Source: Acidimicrobiaceae bacterium
Lineage (GTDB): Bacteria > Actinomycetota > Acidimicrobiia > Acidimicrobiales > Aldehydirespiratoraceae
Length of the DNA stretch: 54,606 nt
Reading direction: 5' to 3'
Assembly: GCA_009843735.1 (NCBI GenBank)
Contig: VYCW01000102.1
Coordinates: forward strand, 1-54,606
Of this stretch, positions 30,398 to 39,699 are shown one piece after another (the stretch's first letter is position 1; each line of letters begins with the position of its first letter). The translations under genes were made by a program, and so were the position numbers. Below the pieces are notes generated by a model. It was not told where the DNA came from, made no database searches, and was given only the letters and a program-made list of their open reading frames with translations.

Positions 30398-31180
30398 ATG
30401 CTCAACGGTGCCGCCGACGCGGTGGCCGCGGCCGGCCGGCTGGTCGACGTCGCCGAGCGGGTGACGGTGCTGACCGGGGCCGGAATCTCCACCGATAGCG
30501 GCCTGCCCGACTTCAGGGGGCCCAAGGGCTTGTGGACTAAGGACCCCGCCGCTGAGCGGGCCTCGAACATCAACGTCTACGTATCGGACCCGGAGGTCCG
30601 TCGCAGCAACTGGGCCCGCCGGGCCTCGGGCGCGCTGTGGGCCGATGTCGAGCCCAACCGGGGCCACAAGGCGCTGGTGCATCTGGAGCAGCGGGGCAAG
30701 CTCCATCTTCTGATCACCCAGAACGTGGACGAGCTCCATCAGAGGGCCGGCAGCGACCCCGAGCGTGTGGTGGAGATCCACGGCACCACCCGCAAGGTGC
30801 AGTGCCTGGCATGCGACTACCGCGACGACATCGAGGTGGTCCTGGAGCGGGTGAGGGCCGGTGAGGAGGATCCCGAGTGCCCGGTGTGCGGCTGGATTCT
30901 TAAGTCGGCCACGGTGTCGTTCGGGCAGAGCCTCAATCCCGTGGACCTAGACCGGGCTGAGCGGGCCTCGACCGAGTGCGACCTGTTCCTGGCGGTGGGC
31001 ACCACTCTGGCTGTGTCGCCCATCAACCGGACTGCGGCGATCGCGGTGCACTCCGGGGCCCGGCTGGTGATCGTGAATGGCGAGCCCACCGAGTTCGACT
31101 CCCTGGCCGACGTACTGGTCAACGCCTCCATCAGTGATGTCCTGCCCATGATCTGCGGCATGGAGGGCTCGGGTGGCTAA
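30398..31180 (+). CDS. cobB: NAD-dependent protein deacylase, SIR2 family
   Basis: ATG 30398 gives 260 residues. NAD-binding motifs VLTGAGISTDSGLPDFRGPKGLW and LLITQNVDELHQRAG, catalytic His in VVEIHGTTRKVQC, and the zinc site CLACD with CPVCG are all intact. GTTLAVSPIN and IVNGEPTEFD complete the Rossmann site. Sirtuins remove acyl groups from lysines and commonly control acetyl-CoA-handling enzymes. The longer upstream frame to 30335 lacks the family start and is not used. Confidence 0.92.
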   Translation: MLNGAADAVAAAGRLVDVAERVTVLTGAGISTDSGLPDFRGPKGLWTKDPAAERASNINVYVSDPEVRRSNWARRASGALWADVEPNRGHKALVHLEQRGKLHLLITQNVDELHQRAGSDPERVVEIHGTTRKVQCLACDYRDDIEVVLERVRAGEEDPECPVCGWILKSATVSFGQSLNPVDLDRAERASTECDLFLAVGTTLAVSPINRTAAIAVHSGARLVIVNGEPTEFDSLADVLVNASISDVLPMICGMEGSGG

Positions 31181-31204
31181 ATCCTGACAAGACAGGTAGG
31201 GTTT
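31181..31204 (+). promoter_or_regulatory. Possible operator and -10 element before the rhodanese-MoeB gene
   Basis: CCTGACAAGACAGG (31183-31196) has CCTG and CAGG arms, and TAGGGT follows at 31197. Two short GC-rich hairpins (GGCC-GAGCTTGCGA-GGCC and GGGCC-CGAGC-GGCCC) lie between it and the start at 31277. This suggests a regulated promoter of the sulfur-transfer gene, but no regulator family can be named. Confidence 0.25.
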
Positions 31205-31276
31205 AAGCCCAGAGGCCGAGCTTGCGAGGCCGGGGCCCGAGCGGCCCGTGAGCGGAGCGAACAGGAGCGGGAATCA

Positions 31277-32437
31277 GTGGCGAGTTTTAGAGAACTACTT
31301 CAGCAGGCGAAGTCCGAGATCCGCGAGATCGACACCGCGGCCGGCGAGCAACTGCTGGCCGAGGGCTGGACCCTCCTCGACGTGCGCGAGCCCGACGAGT
31401 ACGAGCAGGGCGCCATCGCCGGCTCGGTGCACATCCCCCGGGGCCAGCTCGAGTCGAGCATCGAGAACCGGATCGCCGACCGTTCCACCCCGGTGGTGGC
31501 CATGTGCGCCGGCGGGGTGCGCTCCGCCTTCGCCGCGATCACGCTCGAGCAGATGGGCTACACCGACGTGGTGTCGATGGACGGCGGCTTCAACAAGTGG
31601 AAGGACGAGGGGCGGGCCTGGGAGCGTCCCCGGACCCTGACCCCGGACCAGCGCAACCGCTACCAGCGCCATCTGCTGGTGCCCGAGGTGGGCGAGGAGG
31701 GGCAGCTCAAGCTGCTCGATGCCAAGGTCCTGCTGCTCGGCGCGGGCGGGCTCGGCTCCCCGGCGGCGCTGTACCTCGCCGCCGCGGGTGTGGGCACGAT
31801 CGGCGTCATCGACATGGATGTGGTGGACGAGTCCAACCTGCAGCGTCAGATCCTTCACAACGTCGACCGGGTGGGGGACCGCAAGGTGGACTCGGCCAAG
31901 AAGACCCTGACCGCGCTGAACCCCGACGTCAACGTGGTCACCTACGACACCCGGCTCGGTGCCGACAACGTGATGGAGATCCTCGACGGCTACGACGTGG
32001 TGGTCGACGGGGCCGACAACTTCCCGAGCCGCTACCTGCTCAACGACGCCTCGGTGAAGCTCGGCATCCCGGTGGTGCATGGGTCGATCTTCCGCTTCGA
32101 GGGCCAGGTCACGGTGTTCGATCCCCGCAACGGGCCCACCTACCGCGACATGCTGCCCGAGCCGCCGCCGCCGGAGATGGCCCCGAGCTGCGCCGAGGCC
32201 GGGGTTCTGGGCGTGCTGCCCGGCATCGTCGGCAGTGTGCAGGCCCTGGAGGCCCTCAAGCTGATCCTTGGGGTCGGGGACTCGCTGCGGGGCCGCCTGG
32301 TCGCCTTCGATGCGCTGGAGATGAGCTTCCGCGAGTTCAAGCTGCGGGTCGATCCCTCCAACGAGGTCACCTACGACAACCGCGACCGTATCCAGGTGGG
32401 CGAACTCGACGGCCTCTGCATGCCGACGCTGTCCTAG
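31277..32437 (+). CDS. Rhodanese-MoeB/ThiF fusion (sulfur-carrier adenylyltransferase)
   Basis: A 386-residue protein. A rhodanese domain (about 1-115) with active-site loop VVAMCAGGVRSAF comes first, followed by an E1-like MoeB domain: RYQRHLLVPEVGEEGQ, nucleotide motif VLLLGAGGLGSPAALYLAAAG, DESNLQRQILHN, VVDGADNFPSRYLLND, and the thioester-type Cys in SCAEAGVLGVLPGIVGS. It adenylates and sulfurates small sulfur carriers in molybdenum-cofactor or thiamine/cysteine pathways. In mycobacterial MoeZ the rhodanese is at the C-terminus; here the order is reversed. The zinc CxxC pairs of E. coli MoeB are missing, as in MoeZ. GTG 31277 is preceded by AGGAG. Confidence 0.9.
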   Translation: MASFRELLQQAKSEIREIDTAAGEQLLAEGWTLLDVREPDEYEQGAIAGSVHIPRGQLESSIENRIADRSTPVVAMCAGGVRSAFAAITLEQMGYTDVVSMDGGFNKWKDEGRAWERPRTLTPDQRNRYQRHLLVPEVGEEGQLKLLDAKVLLLGAGGLGSPAALYLAAAGVGTIGVIDMDVVDESNLQRQILHNVDRVGDRKVDSAKKTLTALNPDVNVVTYDTRLGADNVMEILDGYDVVVDGADNFPSRYLLNDASVKLGIPVVHGSIFRFEGQVTVFDPRNGPTYRDMLPEPPPPEMAPSCAEAGVLGVLPGIVGSVQALEALKLILGVGDSLRGRLVAFDALEMSFREFKLRVDPSNEVTYDNRDRIQVGELDGLCMPTLS

Positions 32438-32623
32438 CGCGAGGCACCCAGAATCCTCAACGCAATCTAGACTCCGGGCGGTCTGTCGCCTGGAAGGACG
32501 AGCTCCATCGGCCATTCTCTCAAGGATCTCCGGGCGCGTCTGCTGAACCTGCTGCCCCTCGGTACCTCGGGGATCTTCTGGGGTCTCGTCGTCAACGGGC
32601 TCACGACCTACGGGTACCTAGTT

Positions 32624-33787
32624 GTGGCCGGGCACGCCCTGGGCGACGAGGGCTACGGAGGTCTGGCCGTGCTGTGGGCTCTCGTCAACATCGGCGGCTT
32701 CGGCCTGTTCCAGCCCCTGGAGCAGGAGGTGGCCCGGGCCACCGCCGACCGGGCCAGCCGGGGAGTGGGAAGCGCCCCGGTGCTGCGCCGGGCCGGGGTG
32801 CTCGGAGCGGTGCAGTTCATGCTGGTAACCGCCGGGTTGCTGGTGGCCTGGCCGCTGGGGCTCGACGGCCTTCTCGACGGCCGGCCCGAACTGCTGGTCG
32901 CTCTGGTGCTGGCCCTGGGGGCCTTCGCGGGCACCCAGCTAGTGCGGGGAATCCTCGGCGGGCGCCATCTCTTCGACCGGTACGCCTGGTACTTCATGGT
33001 GGAGGGCGGGTCCCGCATGGCCGTGGCCGTGGCCCTGGCCTTGGCCGGCGTGGCCGCAGTGGGCGCTTACGGCCTGGCCATCGCCTTCGCGCTGGTCGCC
33101 GCCGCGGTGGTGGCCGCCGGTCCCCGGCCCTTCGTGCGTCCGGGGCCGCCGGCCTCGTACCGGGAGCTCACACCGGCCATGGGGTTCCTGCTGATCGCCA
33201 GCATCGGCGAGGCGTTCATACTCAACGTCGGGCCGGTGGCGGTCGACATCGCCGGCGGTGACGAGCTGGGGCCCGAGGCTCCCGGCGTGTTCCTCAACGG
33301 CATGCTCATCGCCCGGATCCCGCTGTTCTTCTTCCAGGCGGTGAAGGCGAGCCTGCTGCCCAGCCTGGCCACCCTGGCCGGCCACGGTGACCTGGTGGGG
33401 TTCCGCAACATGCAGATCAAGATCGTGGCCGCGGTCGGGGCCGCGGCCGCGGCGACGACCGTGGTGGCCGCAGCCGTCGGACCGTTCGTGGTGCGGATCG
33501 TGTTCGGCGACGAGCTGAGCCGCACGGACATGGCCCTGCTGGCCGCCAGCGGCGGGGGCCTGATGCTGATGCTGTCGCTGACGCTTGGACTGGTCGCGTT
33601 GGGTCACACCCGGCTGGCGGTGGCCGGATGGGTCGCGGGGATCGCCGCCTTCGCCGTCATGGTCAGCTTCGATCTGGAGCCGTTCCTGCGGGTGGAGCTC
33701 GGGTTGGTGGCCGCAGTGCTGGCCGGCTCGCTGGTGGCGGGCGGGCTGCTCAATCTGGAGTACGCCGCCCACCGCCGGGAGGCCTGA
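32624..33787 (+). CDS. Polysaccharide flippase-like membrane protein
   Basis: At least 387 residues with about ten to twelve membrane segments, for example LGAVQFMLVTAGLLVAWPLG, MAVAVALALAGVAAVGAYGL and IVAAVGAAAAATTVVAAAVG. GDELGPEAPGVFLNGMLIARIPLFFFQAVKASLLP resembles Wzx/MATE-type lipid-linked sugar flippases. Coding potential continues upstream of GTG 32624 in the same frame (LLNLLPLGTSGIFWGLVVNG), forming a likely first membrane helix, but no ATG, GTG or TTG exists back to the in-frame stop at 32468. GGAAGGA at 32492-32498 precedes an in-frame ATC (32507), a possible noncanonical start. It converges with the polysaccharide gene cluster. Confidence 0.82.
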   Translation: MAGHALGDEGYGGLAVLWALVNIGGFGLFQPLEQEVARATADRASRGVGSAPVLRRAGVLGAVQFMLVTAGLLVAWPLGLDGLLDGRPELLVALVLALGAFAGTQLVRGILGGRHLFDRYAWYFMVEGGSRMAVAVALALAGVAAVGAYGLAIAFALVAAAVVAAGPRPFVRPGPPASYRELTPAMGFLLIASIGEAFILNVGPVAVDIAGGDELGPEAPGVFLNGMLIARIPLFFFQAVKASLLPSLATLAGHGDLVGFRNMQIKIVAAVGAAAAATTVVAAAVGPFVVRIVFGDELSRTDMALLAASGGGLMLMLSLTLGLVALGHTRLAVAGWVAGIAAFAVMVSFDLEPFLRVELGLVAAVLAGSLVAGGLLNLEYAAHRREA

Positions 33788-33795
33788 GGCGGGGT

Positions 33796-36700
33796 TCAGC
33801 GATCAGGCGACCCCAGCGGCGTGATCCCGGCGAAGGCAAGATCGCATCCTGAGCGGGTCTCGTTGGCCTGGGCCAGGAAGTAGTCGTCTTCGGCCTGCCA
33901 CGTGTGGCCCTCGCCGTGGCGCACCAGCACGTAGCCCATGCCGTGGGTGCGGTAGGCGCGGTGACCCCCGCCCACCACGTCGGCGATCAGGGCCTGGTCG
34001 ACACTGCGTGGAACCGGTCGCCAGCCGAGCACGTCATCGAAGCAGTGCCTGGTGACCATCAGAGCACCGCCGGCGATGCTCTGGGTGGTGATGTAGCGCT
34101 CGCCCCCGCCCCGGAAGCGGTGCAGGGTGACATCGGAGCCCTCGAGGTAGACGAACTCCGCCCCCTTGCCCACCAGCGGGGCCCGGGAGTACTCGTGGGC
34201 GAGGACGAGGTCCCAGAGGTGCTCGGGCCCGTAGAGGTCGTCGTCGTCGAACTTGGTCAGCAGTGACCCCGATGCCTCGGCGGCGGCCGCGTTGAGCACC
34301 GCGCCCAGCGGGAGGTGCCTGGGCGCCTCGACGACCCGGGCGGGATGGTCCAGATCGTGCAGCCTGCGATCGATCCCGTCGCGGTCGAATCCGTCACCGT
34401 GGAGCGCGAGCATCAGCTCGAATCGGGGATAGGTCTGACCGGCCACCGCGTCGATGGCCGCCTCCACCCGATCGGGGCGTCTGGTGGCGAGCAGGATCGA
34501 GACGGCCGGCAGCGGTGGGCCGCACAGGCCGGTCGGGGCCAGCAGCTGGCGGACCCGGGCCCGCAGCGAGTGGTCACGCAGCGCGACGCGGCGCATGGCG
34601 ACGCTGAACGCCTCCCGCTGGTGGGGGTCCGCGGTGAGGGTGCCGTCGTCGGCCATGAGGGCGTAGAGCTCCGAACCCAAGGCGTGATGCAGCTCGGCGT
34701 CTCCGTCGATGATGTGCACGACCGCGCCGGTGGCGGCCAGCGCGGCCAGCGTTCCAGCCCTGCTCAGCGAGTCGTGGTGGTAGGCGGACGCATCCACCAC
34801 ATGGTGAGCGCGCTGACACACGGTTCGTTTGTCGGGTCCCACCGCGTGGGGGGGTCTCTTCTCCCTCGGCACCCGTTCGGGCGGGCCCAGAGCGACGCCG
34901 TGCCCGCTGTGATCCACCGGCCATTGCAGGGGGTTCAGGCTCTCCGCGTCGAACGCGGCGACCGAGGCTCGTGGATCCGATTCCGAGAGGGCCACCACGA
35001 CCGGGGGCGTGCCGGGATCGGCTCCGCGGGCGTGCTCGGGCGTGTCGACGATCAGGGCCTCCGTGTCGAACCCGACCTCGCTGGTGACGCGGCCTGAAGC
35101 GGCTAGGACGGTCTCAGCACGGGGTCCCACCGCAGCCATCTCCGGGCCGAGCCGGTATTGGGCCGGCTGCAACTCGTCGTCTTGGTGGGCCGGCGGTCGC
35201 CGCGGCTTCATCGCCTTCTTGGCTGTCCGGTACACGAGACGCTTGGTGGCGAGCCGTCGCTTGCGAGCCGTCCTCAGTAGCCTTCCCGTGAGTCTGCGAA
35301 TCCTCCAGCGTGCGGCGTCCGCCAGCAACGTCCACAGTGAGCGGACCACGTTGAGGGCGTCGGCTGGGCTGCGAACCCTCCTGGCGTCGCGGCCGGCACC
35401 CGCGATGATGCGGCCGAGCTTGCCGAGGCTCCGGGGGGTGGCGGCTGGCCGGTCCTGGGCGAACAGCTGGGTGTAGTCCTCCAGGCTCATGCCGAGACGG
35501 GCGGCCCGGTGCAGGTGACGGGTCCGCACGATCTGGGCCGTTTCTCCGCCGGACAGCGTCCTAGTCGCCCGGACAGCGTGCCCCAGCTCCCGGCGCAAGC
35601 GTTCGACCAAGGTCGAGTCGAGGGTCGCACCGGCCGGAACCGACACGCGGAACGGCGCGGCAGGGATGGCCTCGACCGCCTGTTGGGCCGGACCGGACCG
35701 CACCCTGGGGTCGCCGGCGAGAAAGCGGCGAAGCTGCTCACGGTCCGGGTCGTCGGCCGTGCCGTCCGGTTCGGCGATCCACACGACGACGTCGTGGACC
35801 TTGCCGGCGAGCACCTGCTCCGCGGTGGATCGCTGCGCGTCGGGATCACCCGGTTCGACGGTGACCACGAATCGGGGAACGGTGAAGCTCCGCCCCGGGA
35901 CCGAGTACCTGAAGCCCTCCGTCGCGATGATCTGGGACAGCTTGGCCTGCTGGAGTTCCAGACTGGCGGACTCGGTGTCACTCGGCTTTGCCCCGGCACC
36001 CTGGTGCCAGCACATGGCTTCGGGGACCGGTACCAGCAGGCCCCCCCGGACGAAGGCCCGGTAGCCGAACTCGGTGTCCTCGCCGCCCCATTGGGTGAAC
36101 GACTCGTCGTAGGCGCCCGCGTCCTCGAAGAAAGAGCGCGAGACACCCAGGTTCCCGCCCGTCACCATCCGGAAGAGGTCGTCGTCGTCGGAGGTGAGGG
36201 CGCCGGTCCTGGTCATGTGGTACTCGATCCAGGCCGGGCGGTCACTGGGGCGGTCGGCGAAGAGGTCGGCGAGCGAACCGGCTCGCGTCCGCACGGCGTT
36301 GGCCTCGATCCCGTCGACCTCGACGTGGGTCCGAAAGCCCAGTGTGAGCGCGTCGCAAGCGGCATGGTGCCAGCGGGCGTGCTCGGACAGCCAGCCTGCC
36401 TCCGGCATCATGTCGCAGTCCAGGAAGACGAGGATCTCGTGGGCGGCGGCACGGGCGCCGGTGTTGCGGGACCGGGCGAGGCCGAAGCCCCGGTCCTCCT
36501 GGTGCACCACCCGGACCTCCAGGGGGCTGTCGGCCGGCGCGACCAGAGGCTCGCGGGACCCGTCGTCGACGATCACCACCTCGAACAGCTCCCGCGGGTA
36601 GGTCTGTCCCTCGAGAGCGGCCAGCGTGAGCTCCAGCGCCTCAGGTGCCTCGTAGTAGGCGACGACGACAGACACCGGCAGCTCCGGCTCGAAGCGGTCC

Positions 36701-36825
36701 GGAGCTGCCACTGACAGCTCGCGCCAGTCGTTGCCCCGCACACCGGCCGGAGGCACGCGGCTGTGGTCCATATGCCGCGCGAGCCTACGGGGCCCTGCGG
36801 ACTGGGTCGGGTCGGAGCCGGTCAC
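33796..36825 (-). CDS. Large two-domain GT-A glycosyltransferase
   Basis: About 1009 residues from GTG 36825, which overlaps the upstream stop as GTGA (ATG 36771 is possible). The N-terminal GT2/GT27-type domain has SVVVAYYEAPEALELTLAALEGQ, DDGSREP, a DxD in LVFLDCDMMPEAGW and the acceptor-side motif WGGEDTEFGYRAF. A long middle region (about 350-700) lacks a clear family and is Arg-rich. The C-terminal second GT-A domain has SILLATRRPDRVEAAIDAVA, TKFDDDDLYGPEHLWDLVLAHEYS and GVGYVLVRHGEGHTW-like sequence. Two glycosyltransferase active sites in one chain suggest a polymerising or repeat-building enzyme for a surface glycan. It is a full-length paralogue of the gene at 42402-45380. Confidence 0.87.
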   Translation of the reverse strand: MTGSDPTQSAGPRRLARHMDHSRVPPAGVRGNDWRELSVAAPDRFEPELPVSVVVAYYEAPEALELTLAALEGQTYPRELFEVVIVDDGSREPLVAPADSPLEVRVVHQEDRGFGLARSRNTGARAAAHEILVFLDCDMMPEAGWLSEHARWHHAACDALTLGFRTHVEVDGIEANAVRTRAGSLADLFADRPSDRPAWIEYHMTRTGALTSDDDDLFRMVTGGNLGVSRSFFEDAGAYDESFTQWGGEDTEFGYRAFVRGGLLVPVPEAMCWHQGAGAKPSDTESASLELQQAKLSQIIATEGFRYSVPGRSFTVPRFVVTVEPGDPDAQRSTAEQVLAGKVHDVVVWIAEPDGTADDPDREQLRRFLAGDPRVRSGPAQQAVEAIPAAPFRVSVPAGATLDSTLVERLRRELGHAVRATRTLSGGETAQIVRTRHLHRAARLGMSLEDYTQLFAQDRPAATPRSLGKLGRIIAGAGRDARRVRSPADALNVVRSLWTLLADAARWRIRRLTGRLLRTARKRRLATKRLVYRTAKKAMKPRRPPAHQDDELQPAQYRLGPEMAAVGPRAETVLAASGRVTSEVGFDTEALIVDTPEHARGADPGTPPVVVALSESDPRASVAAFDAESLNPLQWPVDHSGHGVALGPPERVPREKRPPHAVGPDKRTVCQRAHHVVDASAYHHDSLSRAGTLAALAATGAVVHIIDGDAELHHALGSELYALMADDGTLTADPHQREAFSVAMRRVALRDHSLRARVRQLLAPTGLCGPPLPAVSILLATRRPDRVEAAIDAVAGQTYPRFELMLALHGDGFDRDGIDRRLHDLDHPARVVEAPRHLPLGAVLNAAAAEASGSLLTKFDDDDLYGPEHLWDLVLAHEYSRAPLVGKGAEFVYLEGSDVTLHRFRGGGERYITTQSIAGGALMVTRHCFDDVLGWRPVPRSVDQALIADVVGGGHRAYRTHGMGYVLVRHGEGHTWQAEDDYFLAQANETRSGCDLAFAGITPLGSPDR

Positions 36826-38420
36826 GGCGACAGGGCCGCAGCCGTGATCACCCGGAAGTCGCCGGCCGAGGCCAGCGGATCCTCCAGGGCATCGTCGGGA
36901 AGGAACCCGGGAACCATGCTGGCTCGGAGGATCACGAGGTCCGAGTCCTCCAGTTCGCCGAGACGGCTCTCGTCGAGGGTCCACACCGGCACGTCCAGGT
37001 AGTACGAGGCCCACCTGGGAGTGGGGAGTCCCGGACCCGTCCATGCCAGCTCGGCCCGGTGGGCCTGCGAAGTGTCGGCCGCCTGCTCGAGAGCTGTCCC
37101 GAGGTGAGCGGGGTCCGACAGGTACCGGTCCCGCGTGTCGCCCAGCACCACCGCGGCAATCGTCGCTGCGATCACCGCGGCGGCCGCAGCCGCGGCGGGC
37201 GCCCGCACACGGTCGGGAGCGACCCGGCGGGCGGCGTCGAGCAGGGACGCAAGGCCGATGGTCACCGGCGCCAGCCACGGGAAGTTCCACAGCCGGTGGG
37301 TCCAGGCGCCCTGCTGGAGGCCGAACGTCAATGCGGCCGCCATGGCCAGCGTGATCGCGGTGGCCACACGAGTGCGGCGGTCGATCAAGCCGGCCAGCAA
37401 GGCCGGCGCCAGCAGTACTCGCAGCCATGGCGGGACCATCAGCGCGTCGGTGGCGAAGTCCCACTGCCTCGACAGGAACTCGCCGAACCCGACCGGCCGA
37501 CCGCCCGCCGCCTCGTCGAGGCCGGTCCTAACCGAGACCTGGTCGCTGAGCTCCGCGATGCCGCTGCCGTTGAGCATCCAGGCTGCGGCCATGATCCCGC
37601 CCGCGACAGAGCCCACCACCAGTGCCGTCAGGGCCGGGGACCAGCCACTCGCCAGCCATCGGCGCGGCCCTCGAAGCTGTTCTCCCGCCAATACCGGGCC
37701 CGGGCCGGCGGAGCGCGAAGCGCGGCCGGCGAAGAGCCAGAGCGCTAGCAGCGGGAGCGCGGCCATCGCAATCCAGGACTGCATCGCGGCCATTGCCGCC
37801 AGTACGGCGGTGCCCAGCAGGGCCCAGCGCGGCGGTCGCTCGGTGTTGCGCAGCCAGGCCACCGCGGCTGCCGAGGCCACCAGCAGCGAGAAGCCGACCC
37901 CGATACGCCCGTAGACATAGAAGAAGCCCGTGGAGGCCATGGCGCCGGCAGCCAGCAGGATGGGCCCCCAGGTAAGGCCGCAGCCGCGCAGCAGCGCGGC
38001 CATGAAGACGATCGTGGCCGATCCGATGAGAAAGGCGGCAATGCGCAGCGCGGCCAGGCTGTCGCCCAGGATCCCCACCGACGCAGCCGCGACGAAGGTC
38101 GTCAGCGGCGGATGGTGCGCATAGGACACGGCCGCTACCGGGGGGTCAGCGCGGGGCTCTGCTCCGAATCCGGGCCTGACGTAGGGGTCGATGCGGGTCC
38201 CGAAGTCCGATTCCAGGGGACCGAGCTCCCAGAAGTTGCGGCCCTGGAGGCCGACCAGGCCCACCTGCCGCCCGTCGTCGCTGTTGCCGAGCGGCAGGTC
38301 CAGGTCGGGCAGCCACAGGACCAGGACCGCCAAGCACACCAGCACCACCCCGGTCCAGCCCGACCAAGCCCGGGCCAGCAGGGGCCGGAGGCCGGCTGGG
38401 ATCCATCGGGGTCCCGTCAC
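36822..38420 (-). CDS. GT39/ArnT-like polytopic membrane glycosyltransferase
   Basis: GTG 38420 gives 532 residues with about eleven membrane spans. After the first span (GVVLVCLAVLVLWLPDL) comes the acidic loop DLPLGNSDDGRQVGLV, and later SYAHHPPLTTFVAAA, as in polyprenyl-phosphate-sugar-dependent membrane transferases. A C-terminal soluble part (about 430-532) follows. Such enzymes attach a sugar from a lipid carrier to an extracellular acceptor. It lies 13 bases after the PP-loop gene and overlaps the next by GTGA. Confidence 0.75.
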   Translation of the reverse strand: MTGPRWIPAGLRPLLARAWSGWTGVVLVCLAVLVLWLPDLDLPLGNSDDGRQVGLVGLQGRNFWELGPLESDFGTRIDPYVRPGFGAEPRADPPVAAVSYAHHPPLTTFVAAASVGILGDSLAALRIAAFLIGSATIVFMAALLRGCGLTWGPILLAAGAMASTGFFYVYGRIGVGFSLLVASAAAVAWLRNTERPPRWALLGTAVLAAMAAMQSWIAMAALPLLALWLFAGRASRSAGPGPVLAGEQLRGPRRWLASGWSPALTALVVGSVAGGIMAAAWMLNGSGIAELSDQVSVRTGLDEAAGGRPVGFGEFLSRQWDFATDALMVPPWLRVLLAPALLAGLIDRRTRVATAITLAMAAALTFGLQQGAWTHRLWNFPWLAPVTIGLASLLDAARRVAPDRVRAPAAAAAAAVIAATIAAVVLGDTRDRYLSDPAHLGTALEQAADTSQAHRAELAWTGPGLPTPRWASYYLDVPVWTLDESRLGELEDSDLVILRASMVPGFLPDDALEDPLASAGDFRVITAAALSP

Positions 38421-38433
38421 CAGCTGGATCCCG

Positions 38434-39699
38434 TCATGCGGCCCTGCGTAGCATCCGGGCGAATCGGCCCGCACCGAGGCCCCGGGCCTGCCGCGCCCCG
38501 TTCCACGTCTCGAGTTCGGCGATTTCGGTGGGCCCCATCGGGTCAAGGTGCTCCAGCACGCGCTGTGAGATCGCGGGTCGCCAGCGGTCGTCGCAGAAGT
38601 CGAGCGTGCCTGCGTGGACTCTCATCGGCCAGTCCGAACGGATCTTCTGTAGGCCCTTGAGACTCGACCGTATGAACCTGGGAAGTCCATCGACTCTGGG
38701 TCGCGCGTACGAGAGGAGGTGGCCCTGGCTCTGGGGATCCTGACTCAGGTAGGCGTGTACGGCCTGATTGTCATAGGGCGCCCACTGCGGGCGGTGCCCG
38801 GGGTCGACGACCGCTCGGATGATGTCCCTGCGGCAACACTTCGGGCATTGGTGGCATGCATGCCCGCCCTGCTCGGTGCAGTAGAACACCTCTCCGGACC
38901 GGATCAGGTCCAGCGATAGCCCCATAGTCAGGAAGGCGCTGGCCCCGCAGACGGGAGAGAACACCGGAATCCCGACCGCGTTGAACGCGGACTGCCAGAA
39001 GTTCCCGGTGACCCCGTGCCAGCCCCTCGCCCTGAACCGGTCGAAGTACCCGGTTCCCGCCTTGAGGAGCGTGCCCCCCAGCGGTGTGCCCATCAGGATG
39101 ATGCCGAAGTCGTGGTCCGTGGCCAGCAGGAGCGCCGTGGCGAGCGAGCAGGTCCACCCGTGCCAGCCTCCCGGCTTGGACACGTAGCGCTGGTTGGTCG
39201 CCACGACCCGTCCGCGGTCCAGTCCCATGTCGTTGACGACCCGGTGCGTGCCCGCCGGCACCAGCCGGCCCTCGCGCCAGTGCGCCTCGTGGACGACATA
39301 CGCCTCGGGGAACATCGTGCGGACGGCGCTGGAGTCGATCCCCCCGCCGAACGCCAGGGCCATGCTCGATCCCGAGTACGCCTCGATGCTGGAGTCGACG
39401 TTGTCGAAGGAGAACTGTCGCTTGAAGTTGGGGTTGCGGAAGGCCTCCTCCAACCGGGGCGACACCGGCACCGGGAACACGACCCGGTCACCGACGAACG
39501 GGTAGAAGATGATCAGGCAGAGCAGGCCCAGCAGGTCGGGATGGACGGCCGTCACGCCGTAGTCGAACTCGATGTCGTCGCCCGAGTAGACGATGGTCGT
39601 GCCGGCGCCCTCGGCTCTCTGTCCCTCGGTCCGGTCGCCCTCCTCGAAGACGGCGCGGAGGACGGTCCGGTTCTCGCTGGAGGCGAACTCGAACCTCAA
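38434..39699 (-). CDS. PP-loop ATP-pyrophosphatase-like protein (DUF6395-like)
   Basis: A TTG start at 39699 overlapping the upstream stop (TTGA, with GAGG nearby) gives 421 residues. MALAFGGGIDSSAVRTMFP is a PP-loop (SGGxDS-type) motif, and CHQCPKCCRRDI downstream is a Cys cluster like the zinc site of QueC-type enzymes. Other marks are IILMGTPLGGTLLKAGTGYF and FWQSAFNAVGIPVFSPVCGASAF. The protein probably activates a carboxylate or amide with ATP. In this location it may modify a sugar or aglycone of the surface polymer; that role is inferred only from context. Confidence 0.8.
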   Translation of the reverse strand: MRFEFASSENRTVLRAVFEEGDRTEGQRAEGAGTTIVYSGDDIEFDYGVTAVHPDLLGLLCLIIFYPFVGDRVVFPVPVSPRLEEAFRNPNFKRQFSFDNVDSSIEAYSGSSMALAFGGGIDSSAVRTMFPEAYVVHEAHWREGRLVPAGTHRVVNDMGLDRGRVVATNQRYVSKPGGWHGWTCSLATALLLATDHDFGIILMGTPLGGTLLKAGTGYFDRFRARGWHGVTGNFWQSAFNAVGIPVFSPVCGASAFLTMGLSLDLIRSGEVFYCTEQGGHACHQCPKCCRRDIIRAVVDPGHRPQWAPYDNQAVHAYLSQDPQSQGHLLSYARPRVDGLPRFIRSSLKGLQKIRSDWPMRVHAGTLDFCDDRWRPAISQRVLEHLDPMGPTEIAELETWNGARQARGLGAGRFARMLRRAA

